From Hymenobacter ginkgonis (GTDB lineage: Bacteria; Bacteroidota; Bacteroidia; Cytophagales; Hymenobacteraceae), in contig NZ_WQKZ01000002.1 in NCBI RefSeq assembly GCF_009755225.1, positions 1,260,105 to 1,324,104 on the forward strand: a DNA stretch of 64,000 nt, written 5' to 3'. The position numbers and the translations under genes are program-made. Below are positions 1 to 7,574 of the stretch, piece by piece (position 1 is the first letter of the stretch; every line of letters starts with the position of its first letter). The notes below the pieces were generated by a model. It did not search any database. It was not told the DNA's origin and worked only from the letters and a program-made list of their open reading frames with translations.

Positions 1-1005
1 GTGCTGGTCTACGACGAGCCGCGGCCCGATAGCGCCTCGCGCGTGGCGGCCGGCCTCATGAACCCCGTGGCCGGCAAGCGTTTCGCCCTCACCTGGCGGG
101 CCCACGAAACCCTACACCCCGCCGTGGCCTACTACCGCGCGCTGGGCCAGGAGCTGGGCGAAATTTTTTTGCAGGAGGCACCCATTCTCAAGGTTTTTGG
201 CTCGGAGCAGGAGCAGCAGCAAATGCTGGCGCGCGCCGAAGCCCAGCCCTGGGAAGGCTTCGTCGAACGCATTGACCCTACCCCCGTCGAGCGGCCGGGG
301 CTGCTGGCCCCGCACGGCGGCGCCTGGCTGCGCGGCGGCGGGCACCTGCGCGTGGCCCCGTTGCTGGCCGCCCTGGCCCAGCAGGGTAGGGCCGAAGGCT
401 GGCTGCGCGAAGAAACTTTTAGCTGGGAGCACCTCGTTAGCGACGCTACCGGCGTTAGCTATGCGCCGGGGCACGTGCAGGCCCGGCAGGTGGTGTGCTG
501 CCAAGGTGCGCAAGCGCTTGATTGCCCCTATTTTGCATGGTTGCCGCTCACCCCTAATCAGGGCGCGGTGCTCGATGTGGCGGTGCCCGGCCTCAGCGCG
601 GCACAGGTTCTCAATCGGGGAGCCTACGTGGTGCCGGGGGGGGTAGGGCAGTTTCGAGTGGGGGCTACCTACCGGTGGCCGCCCTTCGCGCCCAACCCCG
701 GCGACACCGACCGGCGCGAGCTGGCCGAGCGCTTGGCGGCGCTCACCAGTTTGCCCTTCGAGGTGCTGGGTGAGCAGCGTGGGGTGCGGCCTGCCGTGCG
801 CGACCGCCGCCCGCTGCTGGGCCGCCACCCGGCGCTGCCGTGGCTGAGCATCTGCGGTGGCTACGGCTCGAAGGGCGTGAGCCTGGCCCCGCGCCTAGCG
901 GCGCTGCTGGCCGACTACCTCGACCACGGCACCTCGCTGTGGCCCGAGGCCGACGTAGCCCGCTATTACAAGCTGTATGTTGAAAGTGAAAAAGTAAGTG
1001 TCTGA
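1..1005 (+). CDS. FAD-dependent oxidoreductase (DAO family), 5'-truncated
   Basis: The frame is open from the first base, so the N-terminus, including the expected GxGxxG FAD-binding loop, lies outside the window. What remains (334 residues) fits the D-amino-acid oxidase/glycine oxidase family: an early Ala-Gly-Leu-Met-Asn-Pro stretch of the kind that follows the dinucleotide-binding fold, a central substrate domain, and a C-terminal segment GVRPAVRDRRPLLGRHP followed by a Gly-rich GGYGSKGVSLAP, where these flavoproteins close over the isoalloxazine ring. The family oxidises amines or amino acids; the MnmC C-terminal domain is a related possibility. The substrate cannot be read from sequence. 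The gene ends about 150 bases before the next one and appears to be the last of its transcript. Confidence 0.7.
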   Translation: MLVYDEPRPDSASRVAAGLMNPVAGKRFALTWRAHETLHPAVAYYRALGQELGEIFLQEAPILKVFGSEQEQQQMLARAEAQPWEGFVERIDPTPVERPGLLAPHGGAWLRGGGHLRVAPLLAALAQQGRAEGWLREETFSWEHLVSDATGVSYAPGHVQARQVVCCQGAQALDCPYFAWLPLTPNQGAVLDVAVPGLSAAQVLNRGAYVVPGGVGQFRVGATYRWPPFAPNPGDTDRRELAERLAALTSLPFEVLGEQRGVRPAVRDRRPLLGRHPALPWLSICGGYGSKGVSLAPRLAALLADYLDHGTSLWPEADVARYYKLYVESEKVSV

Positions 1006-1158
1006 AGAAAATAATCCATCAAAAATGCCGCTGATGGGCTGGTTAGCCTAGCGATATTTCAACTTTTTGCTCGATTATTCCTCACATATTCACGGCCCTG
1101 CTTCTAACTTTATCCTTCCTGATTTTACCCTGAGCTATTTGCCGTGAATTTTCTTCCC

Positions 1159-4100
1159 ATGAACTGCCGGGCTGCTGCGGGCCCTCGGATGCTGCTACTA
1201 CTGGTGCTGCTTGGTTTGGCAGCTGGTGCGCACGCCCAAACCGCACAGGAGCCCTTCGGGCGGGTCCGCACGCAGTACAAGAAATTTAACTGGGAAGAAT
1301 ATTCGACCCAGAATTTCAACGTGTACTTCTACGCTGGGGGCCAGGCCAGTGCCCGCCGCACGGCCGAATACGCCGAGCAGGAGTTGCAGCGCATCACGGC
1401 GCTGGTGGGGTACTTCCCCTACTCCAAAACCACGCTCATGCTCTACAATTCGGTGGGCGACTTGCGGCAGAGCAACATTGGCCTACCCTCGGCCAATGCT
1501 ATGACGGGCGGCGAGGCCCAGCTTTCGCGCCAAACCAAAGTGGAGGTGGCGTATACGGGCCGCCAAACCGACTTTAAGCGCGAGCTGAGCTACCAGATAA
1601 CCCAGGTGCTGCTCAATGATATGATGTACGGCGGCTCGCTGCGCGAGGTGCTGCAAAGCAACTACCTGCTGCAACTGCCCGACTGGTTTATCAGTGGCGC
1701 GTCGGCGTATGCGGCCGAGGGCTGGAGCGTGGACATGGATGCCTACATGCGCGACATGACGCGGCAGTACCCAACTGGCAATAAAACGTCGCAATTCTTT
1801 GTGCGCAACTCGCGGCTGGCGGGCCACAGCATCTGGAACTACATTGCCGAGCGCTACGGCTACGGCACGGTACAGAACGTGTTGAACCTCACGCGCATCA
1901 CCCGCGATGTGGAGGTGGGCATATCGTCGTCGCTGAACGTGCCGTTCAAGGTTTTTCTGCGCGACTGGGTTAATTATTACCGCACCATCAATACGGGCTC
2001 GTCGCTGGCTGCGCTCACTACCCCCGCCGACAACGCCCGCCTGAGCAGCCGCAACCGGCGCGGGCTCGACCTGTTTTCGCAGCCCGTATTCAGCCCCGAC
2101 GGCCAGCACCTGGCCTACGCCGTAAATGACCAAGGCCGCTACCGCGTGGTGGTGACCGACCGCGCCGGTGGGCACCGCCGCACCATTTTGCACGGCGGCT
2201 ACCGCAGCCCCGACCAGCAGCTCGAAACCCGCCTGCCCGTGCTGGCGTGGCGCGGCAACTCACAGCTGGCCGTGGCCGAGCAGGTGCAGGGTAAAATGGC
2301 GCTGCGCCTACGCGACGCCACCAGCCTCGACTTGGCGGGCCGCCTGCGCCGCACGCTGCACCTGCGCCAGCCACCCACCATCTTCGCCCCCTACGACCAG
2401 GTGCTCGACATGAACTACTCGGCCGATGGCAAATCGTTGGTGTTCACGGCGGTGCAAAATGGCCAGAACGATTTGTACCTATTGCGAGCTGGTAGCCGCC
2501 AGCCCGAAAAGCTGACCAACGACTTGTTCGACGACCAGCAGGCGGTGTTTTTGCCCGGTGGCCAGGGCATCGTATTTAGCTCGAACCGCTACCTCGACTC
2601 GCTGGGGCAAACGCGGCCGGCTACGTTCCCCAACGTGGTCAATAACTACGACTTATTCCTCTACCATCTCGATGGTCGGGCGCAGCCAGTGCAGATGCTG
2701 GTGAGCACCATCTCGAATGAAACCCGGCCCCGGCCGATTTCCGACGACGAGATTCTGTACCTGGGCGAGGAGAGCGGCGTACGTAGCCTCTACCGCTACT
2801 CGCGCCAAACCGGCCAGCACCAGGCGGTGAGCAATTTCAATACGAACATTCAGGACTTTGACTTTTACCCGGCTTCGGGCTCCCTGGCCTTCGTGCCACA
2901 GGTGCAAGCCCGCGACCTGCTCTACCTCTACCCCAAGTTCGAGCTGCCCACTAACCTGACGGTAGGTAAAACGGCCCGTCAGCGCATCTTGGAGTCGCGC
3001 TCGCAACCGGCTCCGGCGCCCGTGCGGCCCGCTCCTGCCCCAACTGCCTCAACTGCCGGCACCACTGCGCCCGATGGCACAGCGCCTGCGGCCACAGTTC
3101 CGGCCACTACTACCCCCGCCGCTACCCCGGCGGCTACTGCTGCGCCGGTGGGCCCTACGCGCCGCGCCGCCAATGCGCCGGTTAATACGGGCAACTACCA
3201 ATTTGATGAGGATGAGGACGTGGCTCCGGTGCGGCCCCGGCGCAATGCCCGCCCCACTACGGCCGCTACTACCCCCGCCCGCCCAGGCATAACGAATGTG
3301 GCCGGCCCATACCGCTACGACACGCGCTTTATGGCCGACAACTTGGTGACGGGTATTGCCGTGGACCCGCTGCTGGGCTTTGGGGTGTCGTTGCAAGCTA
3401 ACTTATCGGATGCCTTTGAAAATCACCGCATTCAGGCGGGTATTTTTGGGCAGCTCGACTTGCGCACTAGCAACATCAACATTTCGTACACCAACCTCAC
3501 CCAGCGTTTCGACTGGAGTATTGCTTACCAAAAGCAAGCGTACTTCTTCGACATTGATGGCTCGGGGCAGCTGACGCGCTATGGCCGCCATGCCGTGGCT
3601 CCTACCATCGCCTACCCCCTCACCCATAATATTAGCCTGCGCGGTGGCCCTCGCTATGATAATATCTCGCGTACGCTCACTGGCAGCCCATCAACCGAGC
3701 AAGACACGAACCTCAACTACTTGGGCTACAACGCCGAGCTGGTGTTTGATAACTCGCGCGCCACGGGCATTAACATGCTACTGGGTACGCGCATGAAGGC
3801 GGGCATCTTGCAAATGAACCAGCTCAATAACAGCGCTGGCAATTTCGGCAAGCTGTACGTGGACTTGCGCCACTACCAAAAAATCCATCGCCAACTGGTG
3901 TGGGCTAACCGCGTGAGCTACGGGCATTTCTTTGGCAATAGCCAGCAGACGTTCCGCATCGGCGGCATGGACAACTGGATTGGCCAAAACTACACCGACC
4001 AGCGCCTGCTGGTGCCCACCGGCCAGGCTTCGGCCGACCCTACCTCGGTGTTCTACCAGCAGTTTGTGACCAACCTGCGGGGCTTCGACCTAAGCAAGCG

Positions 4101-4473
4101 CACAGGTTCGAGCTACGTGCTGCTCAACAGCGAATTGCGCCTGCCCATCGTGCAGTACCTGGCGCATCGGCCCATTTACTCGGGCTTCTTCCGCAACCTG
4201 CAACTGATTGGCTTCGTGGATGCAGGCACTGCTTACTCAGGCTCCAACCCTTTTGGCGAGGATAACTCGAACAACACGGTGCGCTTTGGCGGCAACGGCA
4301 ACATCTTTTCGGGCACGGTCACTAATTTCAGCAACCCCATTTTAGTGGGCTACGGCGCGGGCATCCGCAGCACGGTGCTGGGCTTTTACCTGAAATACGA
4401 CATTGCCTGGAGCCAGGAAAACTACGTGACCAATGGGCCGAAACACTACTTCACCCTGGGCCACGATTTTTAA
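1159..4473 (+). CDS. TolB-like beta-propeller plus outer-membrane barrel protein
   Basis: The ATG at 1159 gives a good signal peptide (a Leu-rich core ending AGAHAQ); an upstream GTG at 1144 is possible. Domains in order: about residues 30-290 resemble a peptidase-MA-like domain (but the segment QLPDWFISGASAYAAEGW lacks a clear HExxH zinc site); 290-610 carry WD40/TolB-like repeats such as FSPDGQHLAYA and YSADGKSLVFTA; then an Ala/Pro/Thr-rich linker to about 720; then a C-terminal region with alternating aromatic strands ending in a final Phe, typical of surface-antigen (Omp85) barrels. Similar fused proteins occur in Bacteroidota and are annotated as TolB-like translocation proteins. Role in the envelope is inferred; substrate unknown. 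The gene is single, between a flavoprotein and the ccm cluster, and followed by a terminator. Confidence 0.7.
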   Translation: MNCRAAAGPRMLLLLVLLGLAAGAHAQTAQEPFGRVRTQYKKFNWEEYSTQNFNVYFYAGGQASARRTAEYAEQELQRITALVGYFPYSKTTLMLYNSVGDLRQSNIGLPSANAMTGGEAQLSRQTKVEVAYTGRQTDFKRELSYQITQVLLNDMMYGGSLREVLQSNYLLQLPDWFISGASAYAAEGWSVDMDAYMRDMTRQYPTGNKTSQFFVRNSRLAGHSIWNYIAERYGYGTVQNVLNLTRITRDVEVGISSSLNVPFKVFLRDWVNYYRTINTGSSLAALTTPADNARLSSRNRRGLDLFSQPVFSPDGQHLAYAVNDQGRYRVVVTDRAGGHRRTILHGGYRSPDQQLETRLPVLAWRGNSQLAVAEQVQGKMALRLRDATSLDLAGRLRRTLHLRQPPTIFAPYDQVLDMNYSADGKSLVFTAVQNGQNDLYLLRAGSRQPEKLTNDLFDDQQAVFLPGGQGIVFSSNRYLDSLGQTRPATFPNVVNNYDLFLYHLDGRAQPVQMLVSTISNETRPRPISDDEILYLGEESGVRSLYRYSRQTGQHQAVSNFNTNIQDFDFYPASGSLAFVPQVQARDLLYLYPKFELPTNLTVGKTARQRILESRSQPAPAPVRPAPAPTASTAGTTAPDGTAPAATVPATTTPAATPAATAAPVGPTRRAANAPVNTGNYQFDEDEDVAPVRPRRNARPTTAATTPARPGITNVAGPYRYDTRFMADNLVTGIAVDPLLGFGVSLQANLSDAFENHRIQAGIFGQLDLRTSNINISYTNLTQRFDWSIAYQKQAYFFDIDGSGQLTRYGRHAVAPTIAYPLTHNISLRGGPRYDNISRTLTGSPSTEQDTNLNYLGYNAELVFDNSRATGINMLLGTRMKAGILQMNQLNNSAGNFGKLYVDLRHYQKIHRQLVWANRVSYGHFFGNSQQTFRIGGMDNWIGQNYTDQRLLVPTGQASADPTSVFYQQFVTNLRGFDLSKRTGSSYVLLNSELRLPIVQYLAHRPIYSGFFRNLQLIGFVDAGTAYSGSNPFGEDNSNNTVRFGGNGNIFSGTVTNFSNPILVGYGAGIRSTVLGFYLKYDIAWSQENYVTNGPKHYFTLGHDF

Positions 4474-4526
4474 GTTCTCCCACTTCGGCCTACCCCCCGC
4501 TAGCGAGCTGCGTAGCTGCTAAACCT

Positions 4527-4558
4527 AAAGCCCCAGCCACCCTGGCCGGGGCTTTTTT
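4527..4558 (+). terminator. Rho-independent terminator after the barrel protein
   Basis: AAAGCCCCAGCC pairs with GGCCGGGGCTTTTTT around a short loop, with a T run on the plus strand. It separates the 1159-4473 gene from the ccm cluster. Confidence 0.8.
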
Positions 4559-4601
4559 GGGCAGGGTGGGGTAGAGGCGCCTTACCCCCCGCCCGCGGCC
4601 G

Positions 4602-4609
4602 TATCTTTG
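4602..4609 (+). promoter_or_regulatory. TAnnTTTG promoter element of ccmB
   Basis: TATCTTTG matches the Bacteroidota -7 consensus TAnnTTTG. It ends only five bases before the GTG start at 4615, so the transcript would be leaderless or nearly so. No convincing -33 TTG is seen upstream. Confidence 0.55.
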
Positions 4610-4614
4610 CGGGC

Positions 4615-5292
4615 GTGTCGCTACCCGCCGAAATTTGGTTGTTGTTGCTGAAAGACCTGCGCCTCGAATGGCGGCAGCGCACCGCCCTGGGCGGGCTGCT
4701 GCTGTACGTGGCGGGCACCGTGTACGTGTGCTACCTCAGCTTTAGCCTACGAGGTGGGGCCCCGCCCGCCCCGGCCTGGAACGCGTTGTTTTGGGTAATT
4801 CTGCTATTTGCGGCGCTGGGCGCGGCCGGGCGCGGGTTGGCCCAAGAGTCGGCGGGCCTGCGGCTGTACTACTACACGGTGGCCCGGCCCGAGGCGGTTA
4901 TCCTGGCCAAGATTATCTACAACGCGCTGCTGCTGCTGGCGCTGGCGCTGCCGGGGCTGCTGCTCTACACGCTGCTGCTCGGCAACCCCGTGCAGGACTG
5001 GCCTTTGTATGCGGCTAGCGTGGGGCTCGGGGCCATCAGCCTGGCATCGTCCTTAACGCTGGTGGCCGGCATTGCGGCGCGGGCGGGGCAGGCGGGCGGT
5101 GGCACGCTGCTGGCGGTGCTGGGCCTACCGGTGCTAGTGCCGGTGCTGCTGCTGCTGGTGAAGGTGAGCAAAAATGCCCTCGACGGCCTGCCCTGGGAGG
5201 CCAGCCAAAGCTCGGTAATTACACTGGTGGCACTGAACTTTATTGTGGCGGCGGTGTCCTATTTATTATTCCCGTTTTTGTGGCGCAGCTAG
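4615..5292 (+). CDS. ccmB: Heme exporter subunit CcmB
   Basis: CcmB is the membrane subunit of the CcmAB ABC transporter, which with CcmC releases heme-loaded CcmE in System I cytochrome c maturation. The 225-residue length is normal. The N-terminus LLLLKDLRLEWRQR, the cytosolic amphipathic start of CcmB, is followed by about six hydrophobic segments (near residues 25-48, 58-75, 98-122, 130-150, 158-182, 200-223). The GTG start sits right after a TAnnTTTG box. It heads the run ccmB, methyltransferase, ccmC, ccmD-like, ccmE, ccmF. The ATPase ccmA is not in the window and must lie elsewhere if the transporter is complete. Confidence 0.88.
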   Translation: MSLPAEIWLLLLKDLRLEWRQRTALGGLLLYVAGTVYVCYLSFSLRGGAPPAPAWNALFWVILLFAALGAAGRGLAQESAGLRLYYYTVARPEAVILAKIIYNALLLLALALPGLLLYTLLLGNPVQDWPLYAASVGLGAISLASSLTLVAGIAARAGQAGGGTLLAVLGLPVLVPVLLLLVKVSKNALDGLPWEASQSSVITLVALNFIVAAVSYLLFPFLWRS

Positions 5293-5314
5293 CCTGCCGC
5301 CCGGTGATTTTAGG

Positions 5315-5971
5315 ATGACTACGCCCTTGCCCGATAACTCTTTAGTATTGCCCCCGCAGGCTTTTGCCCGCCACGACGAAACGCCCGACAGCGAATTCTA
5401 CCGCTTCGAGCGCCTCGTGACGCACATCGACGCCGGCGCTGTGGCCGCCGTTACGCAGCTGTATCGCCAGCACTTTCCTGCTGGCGGCACCATCCTCGAC
5501 CTTATGAGCAGCTGGGTTAGCCACTTGCCGGCCGAAGTAGCCTACTCCCGCGTGGCGGGCCTGGGGATGAATGCCAACGAGCTGGCGCACAATCCTCGCC
5601 TCACCGAAACCCTGGTGCGCGACCTCAACAAGCAGCCCTACCTCCCGTACGGCGATGCGGAGTTCGACGCGGCGGGTATCTGCGTGTCGGTGCAGTACCT
5701 CACGCAGCCGGTGGCCGTGTTCACGGAGCTGGCGCGGGTGCTGCGGCCGGGCGCGCCGCTGGTCGTTACGTTTTCCAACCGCTGCTTTCCCGATAAGGCG
5801 GTGTATGCCTGGCAAGCCCTCGACGATGGCGGCCACGTGGGGCTGGTGCAGCACTATTTCGCCGCTGCTGGCTTCGCGCCCACCGAGGTGTACGCCCATC
5901 GCCCCAAGGGTGGCGACCCGCTTTTGGGGGTTGTAGGCAAGCGCCCTCAACTCTTCATTCCCAACTCCTAA
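5315..5971 (+). CDS. SAM-dependent methyltransferase-like protein within the ccm cluster
   Basis: The start is the ATG at 5315, 22 bases after ccmB; the frame is open further upstream but overlaps ccmB. The 218-residue product has a class I methyltransferase outline: a motif I strand ILDLMSSWVSHLP in which the usual GxGxG is degenerate, an Asp-rich AEFDAAGICVSVQYL segment (motif II/post-I) and ELARVLRPGAPLVVTFSNR, the typical motif III region. The substrate is unknown. Position between ccmB and ccmC suggests cotranscription with heme-handling genes, but nothing in the protein ties it to heme. The weak motif I makes a non-catalytic role possible. Confidence 0.65.
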   Translation: MTTPLPDNSLVLPPQAFARHDETPDSEFYRFERLVTHIDAGAVAAVTQLYRQHFPAGGTILDLMSSWVSHLPAEVAYSRVAGLGMNANELAHNPRLTETLVRDLNKQPYLPYGDAEFDAAGICVSVQYLTQPVAVFTELARVLRPGAPLVVTFSNRCFPDKAVYAWQALDDGGHVGLVQHYFAAAGFAPTEVYAHRPKGGDPLLGVVGKRPQLFIPNS

Positions 5972-5983
5972 TTCATACTGACT

Positions 5984-6664
5984 ATGAAGTGGTGGAAATA
6001 CCTGGCCATTGTGCTGCTCCTCTACACGGCTATCGCGGGCCTGCTTGGCCACGTGCCGCGCCTCGCTATCCTCAACGAAACGGAGCGCAACCTGTACTTC
6101 CACGTGCCAATGTGGTTTGGGATGACGATTATCCTGGGCGCATCGGTCGTGAACTCGGTGCGCTACCTGCGCAACCCTAGCCCGCGCCTAGACATCTTGG
6201 CCCACGAGTCGGCCAAAACCGGTATCCTGCTGGGCGTCTTGGGTTTGATGACGGGTAGCCTCTGGGCACGCTACACTTGGGGCACTTGGTGGACCACTGA
6301 CGTAAAGCTCAACGGCGCGGCCGTTACCATGCTCATCTACTTGGCTTACTTGGTGTTGCGCGGCGCCGTGGCCGATGAGCAACAACGTGCGCGCCTATCA
6401 GCGATTTATAACATTTTCGCCTTTTCGGCGGCCATTCCGCTATTGTTTATCATGCCGCGCATTGCGTCAGCCTCGCTGCACCCCGGCATGGGTGGCAACC
6501 CTGGCTTCAGCAAATACGACCTTGATAGCGCCATGCGCCTCGTGTTTTACCCCGCTGTTATCGGGTGGACGTTGCTGGGCGTTTGGATTACGGAAGTGGC
6601 TTGCCGCCTGGCTTTTGTGAAGGAAAAGATTTATACTAAACTCGATGAAAAACAACTTGCTTAG
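5984..6664 (+). CDS. ccmC: Heme-handling protein CcmC
   Basis: CcmC binds heme through two periplasmic histidines and a Trp-rich (WWD-like) loop and loads it onto CcmE. The 226-residue product has about six membrane spans. A first-loop His is seen in the segment NLYFHVPMWFGM, and the tryptophan-rich loop is seen as LWARYTWGTWWTTDVKL, a clear CcmC/CcsA signature; a second conserved His is likely in SASLHPG. The start is the ATG at 5984, 12 bases after the methyltransferase. Its 3' end overlaps the next gene by 20 bases, implying translational coupling. Confidence 0.9.
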   Translation: MKWWKYLAIVLLLYTAIAGLLGHVPRLAILNETERNLYFHVPMWFGMTIILGASVVNSVRYLRNPSPRLDILAHESAKTGILLGVLGLMTGSLWARYTWGTWWTTDVKLNGAAVTMLIYLAYLVLRGAVADEQQRARLSAIYNIFAFSAAIPLLFIMPRIASASLHPGMGGNPGFSKYDLDSAMRLVFYPAVIGWTLLGVWITEVACRLAFVKEKIYTKLDEKQLA

Positions 6665-6890
6665 CCGGGCCGTGGCCTTGCTGCTACCCCTGCTTTTATT
6701 GGTGAGCACTGCCTTTGCGCAAGCGACTGCCGCCGCCGACCAGCCCGAAATGGCTGACGCCCTGCGCCAGAGCGGCAAAATTTACGTGGTGGTGTTAGTT
6801 ATTGTCATCATTCTGAGTGGTTTATTGCTGTATTTGGTGCGCCTCGACCGCAAGGTGAGCCGCCTTGAACGTGAGATAGAAGGCCGGTAA
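6645..6890 (+). CDS. CcmD-like small membrane protein
   Basis: This 81-residue protein has an N-terminal hydrophobic segment that may be a signal sequence (ending in AFAQ), a short hydrophilic stretch, one strong membrane span (VVVLVIVIILSGLLLYLV) and a charged cytosolic tail (RLDRKVSRLEREIEGR). Size, topology and place between ccmC and ccmE match CcmD, the accessory subunit that helps release holo-CcmE from CcmABC. CcmD proteins are poorly conserved, so the call rests on topology and context. The gene overlaps ccmC by 20 bases. Confidence 0.7.
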   Translation: MKNNLLSRAVALLLPLLLLVSTAFAQATAAADQPEMADALRQSGKIYVVVLVIVIILSGLLLYLVRLDRKVSRLEREIEGR

Positions 6891-6932
6891 TTTTGGCACC
6901 ACTTCCCGCGAAAAACTGTTAGTATAGTCCCT

Positions 6933-7388
6933 ATGAAGAAGTCACATATTTTCGTTTTGGTTGTCATCGCAGCGGCGGTGGGCATCATCATCAGTACGAT
7001 GTCGGATGCCAGCACCTACTCTACGTTCAGCATTGCGCGTCAGCAGGCGGCAGCTGGCAACTCCGCTAAAGTGCACGTGGTAGGCACCCTGCCCCGCGAC
7101 GCCGAAAAGCATCCGGTTGGCCTGGAGTACGACCCCATGACGAACCCCAATTACTTTGCCTTCACGCTAGTAGATACGCTGCACGTAGCCCAGCGCGTGG
7201 TGTATCGCAACCCCAAACCCCAGGACCTCGACAAGTCGGAGCAAGTGGTGATAGTGGGCGCGATGAAGGATGGCGTGTTCGAAGCCGACCAGATTCTGAC
7301 CAAGTGCCCCAGCAAATACGTGGAGAAAGACCTGGGCAACACCGGCCCGCCCGCCACGGCCATGACCAGCCGTTCTACTCGCAAATAA
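6933..7388 (+). CDS. ccmE: Heme chaperone CcmE, CxxxY type
   Basis: CcmE is a membrane-anchored periplasmic OB-fold protein that carries heme covalently from CcmC to CcmF. The 151-residue product has an N-terminal anchor (residues 5-24, IFVLVVIAAAVGIIIS) and then beta strands such as AKVHVVGTLPRDAEKHPVG and SEQVVIVGAMKDGVFEADQIL. In well-studied proteobacterial CcmE the heme-binding residue is a histidine in an HxxxY motif; here the same position reads C125-P-S-K-Y129, the CxxxY variant known from Desulfovibrio and archaea. The tail after it is short. It starts 42 bases after the ccmD-like gene and ends before a long palindrome, which may end or attenuate the transcript before ccmF. Confidence 0.88.
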   Translation: MKKSHIFVLVVIAAAVGIIISTMSDASTYSTFSIARQQAAAGNSAKVHVVGTLPRDAEKHPVGLEYDPMTNPNYFAFTLVDTLHVAQRVVYRNPKPQDLDKSEQVVIVGAMKDGVFEADQILTKCPSKYVEKDLGNTGPPATAMTSRSTRK

Positions 7389-7400
7389 GGTAATACAACG

Positions 7401-7512
7401 AAAGCAGAACGTCATGCTGAGCCTGCCGAAGCATCTCGCTCGCGCCGTTGGGATTACTAACCAAACGATTCGAGCCAGATGCTTCGGCAGGCTCAGCATG
7501 ACGTTCTGCTTT
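7401..7512. repeat. Long perfect palindrome (REP-like hairpin, copy 1)
   Basis: A 36-base arm at 7401-7436 is repeated as a perfect reverse complement at 7477-7512, around a 40-base loop. The arm holds the core CTGAGCCTGCCGAAGCATCT, shared in part with the hairpins near 10.3, 24.85 and 35.0 kb. It lies between ccmE and ccmF. No U-run terminator is obvious, but the transcript would fold strongly. Confidence 0.85.
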
Positions 7513-7545
7513 CCCTTGCCCGCCTACCCCCCGCCCGCCAGGCGG

Positions 7546-7553
7546 TACCTTTG
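7546..7553 (+). promoter_or_regulatory. TAnnTTTG promoter element of ccmF
   Basis: TACCTTTG matches the Bacteroidota -7 box, 21 bases before the GTG start at 7575. A TTG at 7516-7518 is the nearest -33 candidate, though its spacing of 27 bases is longer than usual. It suggests ccmF has its own promoter. Confidence 0.5.
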
Positions 7554-7574
7554 CCAAAAAATAATTAGTAGCCT

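Noticed and set aside
112..828. 238-codon open stretch on the minus strand opposite the flavoprotein gene
   Set aside because: The plus-strand frame has clear family features and codon bias; the minus frame is a by-product of high GC and has no recognisable motif.
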